DNA of 64,000 bases from Nguyenibacter vanlangensis (GTDB lineage: Bacteria > Pseudomonadota > Alphaproteobacteria > Acetobacterales > Acetobacteraceae), in assembly GCF_038719015.1 (NCBI RefSeq), contig NZ_CP152276.1, positions 186,001 through 250,000 of the forward strand. The letters are read 5' to 3'. The notes under the pieces were generated by a model. That model made no database searches, was not told where the DNA came from, and worked only from the letters and a program-made list of their open reading frames with translations. Both the position numbers and the translations under genes were made by a program. Within the stretch, counting starts at the first letter, position 1. Each line of letters starts with the position of its first letter. Positions 53,390 through 64,000 of this stretch are shown here, one piece after another.

Positions 53390-53595
53390 CCCCGGGGGCC
53401 GCCCGGCGGGACGATTCATCGAAGAATCTCCCGGACCGGCGGGCCGTTCGGATAATGCTTGCCGTGTCCGTTCGCTGACGGGACATGCAGGCGCTTCCCG
53501 CGCGTGCGGCACCGGGCGGGCTGGAGTGTGAGGGGTTTTCGCCCGTACGGCATCGGCGGCCAGCGGGGGGAACCGGCATGATGACAGACGCAAGC

Positions 53596-53624
53596 GCGCG
53601 CCCTGCCGGTTCGGCAGGGCGCGC
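53596..53624 (+). terminator. Long hairpin just before tsf (terminator or attenuator)
   Basis: A perfect 13-bp stem (53596-53608 with 53612-53624, loop GTT) ends only 21 bp before the tsf start codon and 7 bp before its GAGGAGAG ribosome site. There is no T tract. It could limit read-through from rpsB into tsf, or shape access of ribosomes to tsf. Confidence 0.6.
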
Positions 53625-53645
53625 CTGCCTTGAGGAGAGACGGAT

Positions 53646-54551
53646 ATGGCGGAGATTACCGCAGCCCTGGTGAAGGAACTTCGCGAGAAGACCGGCGCCG
53701 GCATGATGGACTGCAAGAAGGCCCTGAACGAGGCCGGCGGCGAGATCGAGGGCGCGATCGACTGGCTGCGCAAGAAGGGCCTGGCCGCCGCGGCGAAGAA
53801 GTCCGGCCGCGTGACGGCCGAGGGCCTGGTCGGCGTCGCGTCGTCCGACTGCGTCGCCGCGATGGTCGAGGTGAATGCCGAGACCGATTTCGTCGCCCGT
53901 AACGAGAGCTTCCAGAACTTCGTCGAGGCCGTGGCCAAGGCCGCGCTGACCGCCGGCGAGGACCTGGAGAAGATCAAGGCCGTGGTGCTGGAGAGCGGCC
54001 GCACGGTCGCCGACGAACTGACCCACCTGATCGCCACGATCGGTGAGAACATGTCGATCCGCCGCGCGCGCGTGCTGAGCGTGCCGTCGGGCGTCGTGGC
54101 CAGCTACATCCATTCGGCCGTGCGTCCGGGCCTGGGCAAGATCGGCGTTCTGGCCGCGATCGAGGCCCCGTCGGGCAACGAGGCGCTGGAGATTCTGGGC
54201 CGCCAGGTCGGCATGCATGTCGCCGCGACCCGTCCGGCCGCGCTGGATATCGACAGCGTCGATCCGGCGTCGCTGGAGCGCGAGCGCGCCGTCCTGATCG
54301 AGCAGGCCCGTGCGTCAGGCAAGCCCGAGGCGATCATCGAGAAGATGGTCGAGGGCCGCATCCGCAAGTTCTACGAGGAAGTGGTCCTGCTGGAGCAGGT
54401 GTGGGTGCATGACGGCGAAAGCCGGGTGCGCAAGATCGTCGAGAAGGCCGGCGCCAAACTGGTGGCGTTCGATCGCTTCCAACTGGGCGAAGGCATCGAG
54501 AAGGAAGAGAACGACTTCGCGGCCGAGGTCGCCAAGGCGGCCGGCGTCTGA
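53646..54551 (+). CDS. tsf: Elongation factor Ts
   Basis: EF-Ts exchanges GDP for GTP on EF-Tu. The 301-aa product has the N-terminal UBA-like domain with [21 protein letters not shown] and [23 protein letters not shown], the core [10 protein letters not shown] and the dimerisation-type C-terminal domain. The ATG at 53646 follows GAGGAGAG. It is followed by recO, not by pyrH-frr as in many alphaproteobacteria. Confidence 0.97.
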   Translation: MAEITAALVKELREKTGAGMMDCKKALNEAGGEIEGAIDWLRKKGLAAAAKKSGRVTAEGLVGVASSDCVAAMVEVNAETDFVARNESFQNFVEAVAKAALTAGEDLEKIKAVVLESGRTVADELTHLIATIGENMSIRRARVLSVPSGVVASYIHSAVRPGLGKIGVLAAIEAPSGNEALEILGRQVGMHVAATRPAALDIDSVDPASLERERAVLIEQARASGKPEAIIEKMVEGRIRKFYEEVVLLEQVWVHDGESRVRKIVEKAGAKLVAFDRFQLGEGIEKEENDFAAEVAKAAGV

Positions 54552-54594
54552 TCGACGCGGCATCATCGAGCCTGGACGGGGCGGGGCCTTCCTG

Positions 54595-55344
54595 ATGGAA
54601 TGGGAGGTACCCGCCCTTGTGCTGTCCGCGGCGCCCTATGGCGAAAGCAGCGCCATCATCCACCTGCTGACCGAGGAATACGGGCTGGTCCACGGTCTGG
54701 CGCGCGGGGGCACGGCGCGGGCCAACCGGGCGCTGTGGCAGCCCGGCAACCTGATCCGCGCGGCATGGCGCGCGCGCCTGCCGGACCAACTGGGCAATCT
54801 GTCGGGCGAACTGGTGCATGGCCCGGCCGCACGGCTGATGACGGCGCCGCTGGCGATGGCCATGCTGGCTTCGACCTGCGCGGTGGCGGATGGCAGCCTG
54901 CCGGAGCGCGAGCCCCATCCGCGCATCTTCCATCTTCTGACCCGTTTCTTCAGCCTGATCGGCCTGGATCCGGACCTGGCGGGGTGGAGCGGCATGGCCG
55001 CGCTGCTGCGGTGGGAAGCCTGTCTGCTGAGCGACCTGGGCTATGGCATGGATCTGTCGGCCTGTGCGCTGGGAGGCGGGCGGGAGGACCTGGCCTGGGT
55101 CTCGCCGCGCACCGGGCGGGCGGTCGGCGACGCGGCGGCCGGGGCGTGGCGGCCGCGCCTGCTGCGGCTGCCGCCGCTTTTCCTGGATGAAGCGGACCCC
55201 GGCACGCACCGGGACTGGTGCGACGGGCTGCGTCTGACCGGGCATTTCCTGGCGCGCGACGCGTTCGGCCAGCGCCATCGTCCGCTGCCCCCCGCCCGGC
55301 TGCGGCTGGCGGACATGGTCGCGGAACTGCCCGATATGGCGTGA
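54595..55344 (+). CDS. recO: DNA repair protein RecO
   Basis: RecO helps RecR load RecA on SSB-coated gaps. The 249-aa product has the N-terminal OB fold (MEWEVPALVLSAAPYGESSA, LTEEYGLVHGLARGG) and the helical C-terminal part with WEACLLSDLGYGMDLSACALGG. The zinc-finger Cys set present in some RecO proteins is not seen. It starts 43 bp after tsf and stands 90 bp before parC; recO-parC pairing is common in alphaproteobacteria. Confidence 0.88.
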   Translation: MEWEVPALVLSAAPYGESSAIIHLLTEEYGLVHGLARGGTARANRALWQPGNLIRAAWRARLPDQLGNLSGELVHGPAARLMTAPLAMAMLASTCAVADGSLPEREPHPRIFHLLTRFFSLIGLDPDLAGWSGMAALLRWEACLLSDLGYGMDLSACALGGGREDLAWVSPRTGRAVGDAAAGAWRPRLLRLPPLFLDEADPGTHRDWCDGLRLTGHFLARDAFGQRHRPLPPARLRLADMVAELPDMA

Positions 55345-55434
55345 TCGCGGCTTGCCGGCGTCAAGTATGGCAGCAGGTGCGGCAGTGGACAAATCCGGTG
55401 TTTTCTCTATCTGTTCCCCCGACAGGAGGAACGC

Positions 55435-57654
55435 ATGACAGTGGATACCAGCGGCCATATCGAGGAAACCCGGCTCGCCGACGCGCTGAGCGAACGGTAC
55501 CTGGCCTATGCGATGTCCACCATCATGTCGCGCTCGCTGCCCGATGTGCGCGACGGGCTGAAGCCGGTGCATCGGCGGATGATCTACGCGATGCGGCAAT
55601 TGCGCCTGGACCCCTCGGCGGGGTTCAAGAAATGCGCCCGCGTGGTCGGCGACGTCATCGGTAAATACCATCCGCACGGCGATGCGTCGGTCTATGAGGC
55701 CCTGGTGCGGCTGGCGCAGGATTTCGCGGTGCGGTACCCGCTGGTCGAAGGCCAGGGCAATTTCGGGTCGATCGACGGCGATAACGCCGCGGCGATGCGG
55801 TACACCGAAGCGCGGATGACCGAGGTGGCCCGCGCGCTGCTGGAGGGAATCGACGATGACGCGGTCGATTTCCGCCCGACCTATGACGGCGAAGAGCAGG
55901 AGCCGGTGGTCCTGCCGGCGGCGTTTCCCAACCTGCTGGCCAATGGCGCGGCGGGAATCGCGGTGGGGATGGCGACCAGCATTCCGCCCCATAATGTCGG
56001 CGAGGTCTGCGCCGCGGCGATGACGCTGATCCGCCGGCCCGACGCGACGGTGGCCGAACTGATGGAAGACATGCCGGGTCCGGATTTCCCGACCGGCGGC
56101 CTGATCGTCGAGGACCGGGCGAGCCTGTTGCAGGCCTATGAGACCGGACGGGGCAGCATCCGCATCCGGGCCCGCTGGTCGGTCGAGCAGGGGCGGTTCG
56201 GCACCTGGCAGATCGTGGTGACGGAAATCCCGTACCAGGTGCAGAAATCCCGCCTGATCGAGCAGATCGCGGATCTGATGGAGCAGAAGAAGCTGCCGCT
56301 GCTGGGCGATATCCGCGATGAGAGCACGACGGATATCCGGCTGGTGCTGGAGCCGAAATCGCGCGGCGTCGAACCCGAAGTACTGATGGAGACGCTGTTC
56401 CGCGCCACCGCGCTGGAAAGCCGGTTCGGGCTGAACATGAATGTGCTGGGCGCGGACAGGGTGCCCGGCGTGCGTAGCCTGCGCGAGGTGCTGCGGGCCT
56501 GGCTGGACCATCGGCACGATGTGCTGCAGCGGCGCAGCCGCCACCGGCTGCAGGCGGTGGATCGCCGGCTGGAGATCCTGGACGGATTCCTGGCGGTCTA
56601 TCTGAACCTGGACGAGGTCATTCGCATCGTCCGCGAGGAGGACGACGCCAAGGCCGGGCTGATCGCCGCGTTCACGCTGACCGAGTTGCAGGCCGAATCC
56701 ATCCTGAACATGCGCCTGCGCAGCCTGCGCCGGCTGGAGGAGATGGAGATCCGCAAGGAGCATGCGGCGCTGACGGCCGAGCGCGGGGAGCTGCTGGCGC
56801 TGCTGGACAGCGAGGCGCTGCGCTGGAAGCGGATCACCGAGGAGTTGAAGGCGATCCGCAAATCCTTCGGCGGCGGCGCGCTGGGCGCGCGGCGCAGCGA
56901 ACTGGCCGAGCCGCCGCGTGCGATCGACGTGTCGGTGGCCGAGGCGGTCGAGCGCGAGCCGCTGACCCTGATCCTGTCGGCCAAGGGCTGGGTCAAGGCA
57001 CTGAAGGGGCACGGCATCGACGTGGCGGCGCAGAAATTCAAGGAAGGCGACGGGTTCCGCATGGCGGTGGAGTGCCACTCCACCGATCGCCTGTGCTTCT
57101 TCGCGACCGATGGCAGGGCCTTTACCCTGCGTGCCGCCGACCTGCCGCGCGGGCGGGGCGACGGCCAGCCGATCCGCCTGCTGGTGGATCTGTCGAATGA
57201 CGAGGACGTGGTCGACATCTTCGTGGTGCGCGAGGGGGGGCGGCATCTGCTGGCGTCCAGCGCCGGGCGCGGGCTGGTGGTGCGCGACGAGGACATGGTC
57301 GCCGAAAAGCGCACCGGCAAGCAGGTGCTGAACCTGAAGGATGCCGAAAGCGCACGGATCTGCCTGGCGGTATCGGGCGATCATGTCGTGGTGCTGGGCC
57401 AGAACCGGCGCATGCTGGTCTTTCCGGTGGGGCAACTGCCGGAAATGGCGCGCGGACTGGGGGTCGCGCTGCAGAAATACAAGGAAGGCGGCCTGATGGA
57501 CGCCTGCATCCTGTCGTCCGAGGCCGGGGTGGCGTGGCCCGATCCGGCGCGGGTCCGCCCCTTTGCCGATTTCCGCGATTATCTGGGCAAGCGCGCGGAT
57601 GTGGGCCGTCCCGCCCCGGCCTGGGCCACCCGCAAGCCGCGCCCCAAAGCATGA
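55435..57654 (+). CDS. parC: DNA topoisomerase IV subunit A
   Basis: ParC cuts and rejoins DNA to unlink chromosomes. The 739-aa product has [20 protein letters not shown] and [11 protein letters not shown] at the start, the catalytic Tyr in [10 protein letters not shown] (about residue 123) and the quinolone-region segment [11 protein letters not shown], where Ala stands at the position that aligns with Ser80 of E. coli ParC. A beta-propeller C-terminal region follows, shorter and lacking the GyrA box, which supports ParC over GyrA. The ATG at 55435 follows AGGAGGA. Confidence 0.93.
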   Translation: MTVDTSGHIEETRLADALSERYLAYAMSTIMSRSLPDVRDGLKPVHRRMIYAMRQLRLDPSAGFKKCARVVGDVIGKYHPHGDASVYEALVRLAQDFAVRYPLVEGQGNFGSIDGDNAAAMRYTEARMTEVARALLEGIDDDAVDFRPTYDGEEQEPVVLPAAFPNLLANGAAGIAVGMATSIPPHNVGEVCAAAMTLIRRPDATVAELMEDMPGPDFPTGGLIVEDRASLLQAYETGRGSIRIRARWSVEQGRFGTWQIVVTEIPYQVQKSRLIEQIADLMEQKKLPLLGDIRDESTTDIRLVLEPKSRGVEPEVLMETLFRATALESRFGLNMNVLGADRVPGVRSLREVLRAWLDHRHDVLQRRSRHRLQAVDRRLEILDGFLAVYLNLDEVIRIVREEDDAKAGLIAAFTLTELQAESILNMRLRSLRRLEEMEIRKEHAALTAERGELLALLDSEALRWKRITEELKAIRKSFGGGALGARRSELAEPPRAIDVSVAEAVEREPLTLILSAKGWVKALKGHGIDVAAQKFKEGDGFRMAVECHSTDRLCFFATDGRAFTLRAADLPRGRGDGQPIRLLVDLSNDEDVVDIFVVREGGRHLLASSAGRGLVVRDEDMVAEKRTGKQVLNLKDAESARICLAVSGDHVVVLGQNRRMLVFPVGQLPEMARGLGVALQKYKEGGLMDACILSSEAGVAWPDPARVRPFADFRDYLGKRADVGRPAPAWATRKPRPKA

Positions 57655-57658
57655 GAGG

Positions 57659-57681
57659 CAGAGGCTGTGACACAGCCTCTG
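57659..57681. terminator. Bidirectional terminator hairpin parC/bpt
   Basis: CAGAGGCTG (57659-57667) pairs with CAGCCTCTG (57673-57681) around TGACA; the stem can be extended at the loop by two more pairs. It fills the 47-bp gap between convergent genes, and a second small GCGCGC hairpin follows. Confidence 0.6.
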
Positions 57682-57701
57682 AGGCGCGCGGAGCGCGCGC
57701 C

Positions 57702-58481
57702 CTATTCGGGGAATGCGACCGGGAAGCGGGCCATGCCGGCGCCTTCCTCGGGCAGGTTCTGGTGGTTCAGGGGGGTCCATGCGCCGCGGAACAGGATTTC
57801 CGCCGGGCGGAATCGGGCCTTGTAGGCCATTTTCGCGCTGTCGCGGATCCAGTAGCCCAGATAGAGATAGGGCAGACCCAGCCGCCGCGTATGCGCGATC
57901 AGGTGCATGATGGCATAGGCGCCGAGCGAGCGGGATTCCATTGTCGGGTCGAAGAAGCTGTAGACGGCCGACAGCCCGTCATCCAGCCGGTCGATCAGGC
58001 TGACACAGACCAACTGGTCTTCCTGGGTGCGGAATTCGACCATCAGCGTGTCGATGGGCGTATCCTCGATCATCGCGCGATAATCGTAGAAATTCATCGC
58101 CGCCATGTCGCCGTCGGCATGGCGGGCGAACTGGTAGCGCTGGAAGAGGGTGAATTGCTCGGTCGTGGCGTGGGCCGGGACCTCGAACCCTTCGATGGCC
58201 GCGTTGCGGCGCAAGATGCGGCGCTGCGTGCGGTCGGGGGCGAAGGTCGCGACCGGGACGCGGATCGGCACGCAGGCGCTGCAGGCCGGGCAGACCGGGG
58301 CGTAGGCGATGGTGTGGCTGCGCCGGAAACCGGCGCGGGACAGGCGGTTATGCAGCCGCTCGGCGTCCGGGCCGCCGATGTCGGTGACGACCTTGCGCTC
58401 CATCCGGCCGGAGACATAGGGACAGGGCATTGGCGCCGTCGTGTAGAACAGTTGCGGACGACGCGGCGATGTATAGGTCAT
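57702..58481 (-). CDS. bpt: Aspartate/glutamate leucyltransferase (Bpt)
   Basis: Bpt transfers Leu from Leu-tRNA to proteins with N-terminal Asp or Glu, making them targets of the N-end rule pathway that ends in ClpAP. The 259-aa product has PCPYVSGRMERKVVTDI, RRSHTIAYAPVCPACSACVP with the conserved Cys set, and GYWIRDSAKMAYKARFRPAE. Start at ATG 58481 without a strong ribosome site. It lies between convergent parC and upstream hemB, 260 bp from the latter, where I see only a loose TCACAATCT/AGATTTGTGA inverted repeat. Confidence 0.92.
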   Translation of the reverse strand: MTYTSPRRPQLFYTTAPMPCPYVSGRMERKVVTDIGGPDAERLHNRLSRAGFRRSHTIAYAPVCPACSACVPIRVPVATFAPDRTQRRILRRNAAIEGFEVPAHATTEQFTLFQRYQFARHADGDMAAMNFYDYRAMIEDTPIDTLMVEFRTQEDQLVCVSLIDRLDDGLSAVYSFFDPTMESRSLGAYAIMHLIAHTRRLGLPYLYLGYWIRDSAKMAYKARFRPAEILFRGAWTPLNHQNLPEEGAGMARFPVAFPE

Positions 58482-58741
58482 ACGCCTCCTCGACAGGATA
58501 CAGCGCCCGGCGGGCCGATTGGCGACGCGGGCCGCCGGGCGAACGCCCCGGTGTCCCGCCGCCGAAATTCGGCACGAATTCCGGCGGTCGGCAGGCCACC
58601 AGGAGAATGCTGCGTCGCGCGGCCCCCGCTTTCCGGCCGATGGTAACGGTTTGATCGCGCGTTTGCATCACAATCTGCCGTGCGGGCCGAGATTTGTGAC
58701 GTCGGCGTGACGCTTCGGGCACGGGGCCGGCCGGCGGGGAA

Positions 58742-59935
<1,194 letters not shown>

Positions 59936-59949
59936 TCAGGGTAGGGGCC

Positions 59950-61410
59950 TCAGGATTCGGAAGCCAGGGCGCTGTTACGGCGGCTGTAGCCGAAATAGAT
60001 CGCCATACCGATGATCAGCCATACCGCCAGGCGGATCCAGGTCAGCCCGTCCAGCGACAGCATGACCGCCAGGCAGCACAGGATGCCCAGCACCGGAATG
60101 ACCGGACCGCCCGGGACGCGGAAGCGGCGTTCGAGCCTCGGTGCGGTGCGGCGCAGGAACATCACGCCGACGCAGACGATGACGAAGGCCAGCAGGGTGC
60201 CGATCGAGGTCATGTGCGCCAACTGGTCGATCGGCAGGAAGGCCGCCAGGCCGCCGGTGATGACCATGAACAGCAGGTTGGAATACCATGGCGTGCGCCA
60301 TTGCGGATGGATGGAAGAGAACATCGCCGGCAGCAGCCTGTCGCGCGACATGGCGTAGAAGACGCGGCTCTGCCCCAGCAGCAGCACCAGCAGCACCGAG
60401 GTGAAGCCGCAGATGATGCCGATCTTGACCGCCAGCTTCAGCCACGGGAAGGGCGTGCGGTCGATGGCGGTGGCGACGGGGGCCGCGTCGCCCAGCATGT
60501 CATGGTAATTCACCAGCCCGGTCAGCACCAGCGAGAACGTCACATAGGCCAGGGTGCAGATCAGCAGGCTGCCCAGGATGCCGATCGGCATGTCGCGGGC
60601 GGGGTTGCGGGTTTCCTGCGCCGCGGTGGAGACGGCGTCGAAGCCCACATAGGCGAAGAAGATGGTGCCGGCCGCGCGCATGATGCCCGACAGGCCGAAA
60701 TGACCGAACGTGCCGGTATTGGCCGGGATGAAGGGAACGTAGTTCGCCGTCTTGATATAGGGCAGGCCGAAGGCGATGACCGCGGCGATGATCGCGAGCT
60801 TCACCACCACGATGACGCTGTTGACGCGCGCCGATTCCGACACGCCGCGGATCAGCAGCGCCGAGACGACGCAGATGATGAAGGCGGCCGGCAGGTTCAT
60901 GAAGCCGGTGACATGGCTGCCGTCGGGCAGGGTGACGGCTTCGAAGGGCGAGGCCAGCAGGCGGGGCGGCAGCGAGATGCCCCAGGTGCCGAGCAGGGAG
61001 GCGACATAGCGCGACCAACTGACCGAGACGGCGGCGGCGCCGACGGCGTATTCCAGCACGAGGTCCCAGCCGATGATCCAGGCCACGATTTCGCCCAGCG
61101 CCATGTAGGCATAGGTGTAGGCGCTGCCGGCGATGGGGATCATGCTGGCCAGCTCGCTGTAGCACAGCCCGGCGAAGCCGCAGGCGATGGCGGCGACGAT
61201 ATAGGACAGGACCACGGCCGGCCCGGCATTTTCAGACGCGGCGATGCCCGTCAACGAGAACAGGCCGGCGCCGATGGTGCAGCCGATGCCCAGCGCGATC
61301 AGGCTGGCGGGGCCCAGGACGCGGCGCAGGCCGTGGCTGTCGTTCGGGATTTCGATTCGCTTGCGGCGGAACAAGCCCGTGGCAGTCTGGTTGGCAGGCG
61401 GCTGCGCCAT
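59950..61410 (-). CDS. APC-superfamily amino acid permease
   Basis: A cytoplasmic-membrane transporter of the amino acid-polyamine-cation superfamily with about 12 to 13 hydrophobic helices over 486 aa. Helix 1 holds the unwound substrate motif GIGCTIGAGLFSLTG (about 41-55), followed by GPAVVLSYIVAAIACGFAGL and, in helix 6, FFAYVGFDAVSTAAQETRNP. This pattern fits the cationic amino acid transporter (YhdG/CAT-like) group; the substrate is not certain. The ATG at 61410 has AGGAGA 9 nt upstream. It is divergent from glyA with a 178-bp shared region. Confidence 0.88.
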   Translation of the reverse strand: MAQPPANQTATGLFRRKRIEIPNDSHGLRRVLGPASLIALGIGCTIGAGLFSLTGIAASENAGPAVVLSYIVAAIACGFAGLCYSELASMIPIAGSAYTYAYMALGEIVAWIIGWDLVLEYAVGAAAVSVSWSRYVASLLGTWGISLPPRLLASPFEAVTLPDGSHVTGFMNLPAAFIICVVSALLIRGVSESARVNSVIVVVKLAIIAAVIAFGLPYIKTANYVPFIPANTGTFGHFGLSGIMRAAGTIFFAYVGFDAVSTAAQETRNPARDMPIGILGSLLICTLAYVTFSLVLTGLVNYHDMLGDAAPVATAIDRTPFPWLKLAVKIGIICGFTSVLLVLLLGQSRVFYAMSRDRLLPAMFSSIHPQWRTPWYSNLLFMVITGGLAAFLPIDQLAHMTSIGTLLAFVIVCVGVMFLRRTAPRLERRFRVPGGPVIPVLGILCCLAVMLSLDGLTWIRLAVWLIIGMAIYFGYSRRNSALASES

Positions 61411-61588
61411 GCAGTGCGTCTCCTGAGAATAGGACGGGGAGGATAAGGCTGGGTCCCGCGGCAACGCCGTGTGGCCTCGCGACGCCAGAGACGCTAGAAT
61501 GCGCGAAATGACAATGACGCGTGGGCAAAGGCCATTGGGATTCTTCCGATGACTGGCAGCGGCGTTGAAGGAACTGGAGATTATAACG

Positions 61589-62887
61589 ATGCCGGACCAG
61601 ATGAGCCAGAGCGGGTTGCATGCCTATTTCCGCGCGTCGCTGCGCGAGCGTGATCCCGCCGTCGCCGGGATGATCGCCGGCGAGCTGGAGCGCCAGCGCG
61701 AGGGGATCGAGCTGATCGCCAGTGAGAACATGGTGTCCGAGGCCGTGCTCGAGGCCCAGGGCAGCGTGCTGACCAACAAATATGCCGAGGGCTATCCCGG
61801 CCGGCGCTATTACGGCGGCTGCGGCGAGGTGGACAAGGTCGAGAGCCTGGCGATCGAGCGGGTCAAGGCGCTGTTCGGGGCGGATTTCGCCAATGTGCAG
61901 CCCCATTCGGGGGCGAATGCCAACCAGGCGGCCTTCATGGCGCTGGTCAGCCCGGGCGACACGATCCTGGGCATGAGCCTGGCGGCCGGCGGGCACCTGA
62001 CCCATGGGGCGGCGCCGAACTATTCCGGCAAATGGTTCCGCGCGGTGCAGTATGGCGTGCGGCGCGAGGACGGACTGCTGGATTACGAGGAGATGGAGCG
62101 CCTGGCCCGTGCCGAGAAGCCGAAGCTGATCGTGGCGGGGGGATCGGCCTATCCGCGGACCATCGATTTCGCGCGCTTCCGGGCCATCGCCGATGAGGTC
62201 GGGGCCTATCTGATGGTCGACATGGCCCATTTCGCCGGCTTGGTGGCCGCGGGCCTGTATCCGTCGCCGCTGCAATTCGCCCATGTGGTGACCAGCACCA
62301 CCCACAAGACCCTGCGCGGGCCGCGCGGCGGGCTGATCCTGACCAACGATGCCGACCTGGCGAAGAAGATCAATTCGGCGGTGTTCCCCGGCCTTCAGGG
62401 CGGGCCGCTGATGCATGTGATCGCGGCCAAGGCCGTGGCGTTCGGCGAGGCGTTGCAGCCGGAATTCCGGGCCTATCAGGAAGCGGTGGCGGCCAATGCC
62501 CGCGTTCTGGCCGACACGCTGCTGTCGCGCGGCTTCGACATCGTGACCGGCGGCACGGACAGCCATCTGATCCTGGTCGATCTGCGCCCCAAGAAGGTGA
62601 CCGGCCGCGCGGCCGAGCGGGCGCTGGAACGCGCCGGCATCACCGCGAACAAGAACGCCGTGCCGTTCGATCCGGAGAAGCCGGCCGTGACCTCGGGCAT
62701 CCGGCTGGGCAGCCCGGCGGCGACGGCGCGGGGCTTCGGCGTCGAGGAATTCCGCGCGGTTGGCGAGATGATCGACGAGGTGCTGACCGCGCTGGCCGAG
62801 AAAGGGGAGGAAGGCTGCCCCGAGACCGAGGCCGCGGTGCACCGGAAGGTGCGGACCCTGTGCGCGCGTTTCCCGATCTATCGCTGA
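61589..62887 (+). CDS. glyA: Serine hydroxymethyltransferase
   Basis: GlyA makes glycine and methylene-tetrahydrofolate from serine, using PLP. The 432-aa product has [34 protein letters not shown], the PLP lysine in [15 protein letters not shown] (Lys about 240) and NKNAVPFD. The ATG at 61589 has GGAG 9 nt upstream; a TTG eight codons earlier opens the frame but is less likely. Its 3' end overlaps the convergent deacylase gene by 10 bp. Confidence 0.96.
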   Translation: MPDQMSQSGLHAYFRASLRERDPAVAGMIAGELERQREGIELIASENMVSEAVLEAQGSVLTNKYAEGYPGRRYYGGCGEVDKVESLAIERVKALFGADFANVQPHSGANANQAAFMALVSPGDTILGMSLAAGGHLTHGAAPNYSGKWFRAVQYGVRREDGLLDYEEMERLARAEKPKLIVAGGSAYPRTIDFARFRAIADEVGAYLMVDMAHFAGLVAAGLYPSPLQFAHVVTSTTHKTLRGPRGGLILTNDADLAKKINSAVFPGLQGGPLMHVIAAKAVAFGEALQPEFRAYQEAVAANARVLADTLLSRGFDIVTGGTDSHLILVDLRPKKVTGRAAERALERAGITANKNAVPFDPEKPAVTSGIRLGSPAATARGFGVEEFRAVGEMIDEVLTALAEKGEEGCPETEAAVHRKVRTLCARFPIYR

Positions 62888-63954
62888 TCGGGCTGTCGTC
62901 GGACGGCTGAACTCTCGGGGGCCGGAATGCGCATGGCCAGGCGCACGGCCGTCTGGCCTCGTCCGGGGCGCAAATTGGGCATGACCAGCATGCAGTCCGG
63001 GTAGGGCGTGCGGATTTCGTCCGGTCCGTCCTGCGCCAGCAGGGTGCCGCGCCGGCGAATCGTCTCGCCCCCGCGGAACGGCCGGACGAAGCGGAAGCCG
63101 GGGGTCTGGGCCGTGACGATGTCGGTGACCATCATATGCCGGGGCATCGGCTGCGGCGGCGGCGCAGGTGCTTCGTCCCGCGGCGGCAGCAGGCCGGTAT
63201 GGCGCAGCAGGGCGCGGATCGCATGGTCGGTCGCTTCGACCGTCGCGGGGGCCCAATGGGCGCCGGCCTCCAGCAGGCAGGCGGCGCCCGGGCTGTGGGG
63301 ATCGGAAAACCGGACGAAATCGATCAGCCGCGGTCCGGCCCGGTGGCCGTGATCGGAGACGATCAGCGGCGGGTCGCCCACCAGGGCGGATAGCCTGCGC
63401 CCGCTTTCCGCGCCGCCCGCGAGCATCAGCGGCGTGCCCGGCCAGAGCATGGAATGCAGATCCATCAGGATATCGGCGCTGTCGATCACCGGCAGGATCG
63501 CGCGGGCCCGGTCGAGTTCGTGCGAGCGGCGCGCGCTGGAGAGGATCTGCGGGCACCAGAGCCGGTTCATGTCCTCATCGACGAAGCGCGACGCGACGGG
63601 GGAGGCGCGGTCGAAATGCGCGAAGGCGGCGAGATTGGCGAAGACCAGCGACAGGCGGCCGCGCCGGGGGCGGACGGATTCGCGCAGCAGCCGGTCCAGG
63701 GCGATCGCCCCGGCATATTCGTTCCCGTGGATCAGGGCGGTCAGCACCACGTGCGGGCCGGGCCGCGCCGCCTGGTAGTGCATCACGCCGGGAATGCCGC
63801 AATTACCGGCCAGCCAGGGGGAAAGGTCCGGCGGCGGGATATCCACGTCGAAGCGCGGCAGCGGCGCGGGGGGCGGGGGCAGGGTGTCGCTGAATGTCGG
63901 CCGGCCGCGTACGCGGGGCGAGGGGCCGGGGCGCGTCGTGGAACCGCAGCTCAT
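62878..63954 (-). CDS. Succinylglutamate desuccinylase/aspartoacylase-family deacylase
   Basis: This is a zinc carboxypeptidase-fold deacylase of the AstE/AspA family. The 358-aa product has the metal motif LIHGNEYAG (His and Glu, about 73-81) and the third ligand region [11 protein letters not shown], followed by the [17 protein letters not shown] segment. The C-terminal about 90 residues form a separate beta-type domain. Its exact N-acyl amino acid substrate is unknown. The start at 63954 is uncertain because conserved sequence begins about residue 30 and the leader is Pro/Arg-rich. The last 46 bases of the window show no assigned gene. Confidence 0.8.
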   Translation of the reverse strand: MSCGSTTRPGPSPRVRGRPTFSDTLPPPPAPLPRFDVDIPPPDLSPWLAGNCGIPGVMHYQAARPGPHVVLTALIHGNEYAGAIALDRLLRESVRPRRGRLSLVFANLAAFAHFDRASPVASRFVDEDMNRLWCPQILSSARRSHELDRARAILPVIDSADILMDLHSMLWPGTPLMLAGGAESGRRLSALVGDPPLIVSDHGHRAGPRLIDFVRFSDPHSPGAACLLEAGAHWAPATVEATDHAIRALLRHTGLLPPRDEAPAPPPQPMPRHMMVTDIVTAQTPGFRFVRPFRGGETIRRRGTLLAQDGPDEIRTPYPDCMLVMPNLRPGRGQTAVRLAMRIPAPESSAVRRQPDQR

Positions 63955-64000
63955 GGCGCCGCGCCGTCTTCCTGACCGGATGGCGGGCCAGGGACATGTT

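Noticed and set aside
58660..58702. Imperfect inverted repeat TCACAATCT...AGATTTGTGA upstream of bpt.
   Set aside because: Spacing is too wide for a known CRP/FNR-type site and it lies about 180 bp from the gene start.
63803..63997. Minus-strand frame starting ATG at 63997 near the window end.
   Set aside because: It is out of frame with the AstE-like gene, Arg/Pro-rich and without a recognisable family; too little flanking sequence to support it.

Overview
The window is 64 kb of G+C-rich chromosome with even base composition and dense, uniform coding. I see no insertion sequence, integrase, phage gene or CRISPR array. Gene content and order (SUF operon; tig-clpP-clpX-lon-hup-tRNAs-nuoA...N-birA-rnj-proS-lolC-lolD-dnaE-rpsB-tsf; alphaproteobacterial short ProRS; Asp-rich HemB; Bpt) point to an alphaproteobacterium of the Rhodospirillales, most likely an acetic-acid-bacterium relative (Acetobacteraceae, Gluconacetobacter-like). 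The species call is inference from gene order and family types, not from a search.

Layout. 0-7 kb: a secreted S10 carboxypeptidase-like enzyme, a LACTB2-like metallohydrolase that follows a divergent phosphoenolpyruvate carboxylase (all minus strand), and a DUF445 membrane protein. 7.2-14.1 kb: a complete SUF iron-sulfur operon (Rrf2 regulator, sufB, C, D, S, sufU-like, sufT-like, A-type carrier) with a perfect 16-bp palindrome in front of the regulator. 14.1-21.5 kb: mixed housekeeping genes (RNA m5U methyltransferase, DEAD-box helicase, GH15 glycosidase, CopD-like membrane protein, NAD(P)HX repair enzyme). 21.5-29.1 kb: tRNA-Leu, trigger factor, ClpP, ClpX, Lon, HU, tRNA-Val and tRNA-Asp, a protein quality-control block punctuated by strong GC hairpins. 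29.3-43.3 kb: NADH:quinone oxidoreductase (complex I) genes nuoA-L and nuoN followed by birA. 43.5-57.7 kb: RNase J, ProRS, LolC, LolD, DnaE, S2, EF-Ts, RecO, ParC. 57.7-64 kb: Bpt (minus), HemB (minus), an APC permease (minus), GlyA and an AstE-like deacylase (minus).

How it fits together: SUF supplies Fe-S clusters that complex I needs in quantity (NuoB, E, F, G and I carry the visible cysteine motifs). Trigger factor, ClpXP and Lon form a folding and degradation set, and LolCD serves lipoprotein export. The rest is replication, translation, haem and one-carbon metabolism.

Most notable observations: (1) the nuo operon passes directly from nuoL to nuoN with 23 bp between them, so nuoM, one of the three antiporter-like proton-pumping subunits, is missing from its normal place; (2) the PEP carboxylase has lost or changed several hallmark catalytic motifs; (3) candidate regulatory structures lie in front of the SUF operon, clpP, nuoA and tsf; (4) the usual neighbours coaX (after birA) and pyrH-frr (after tsf) are absent. 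I found no convincing novel defence or mobile system; this is a core-genome region with some unusual details.
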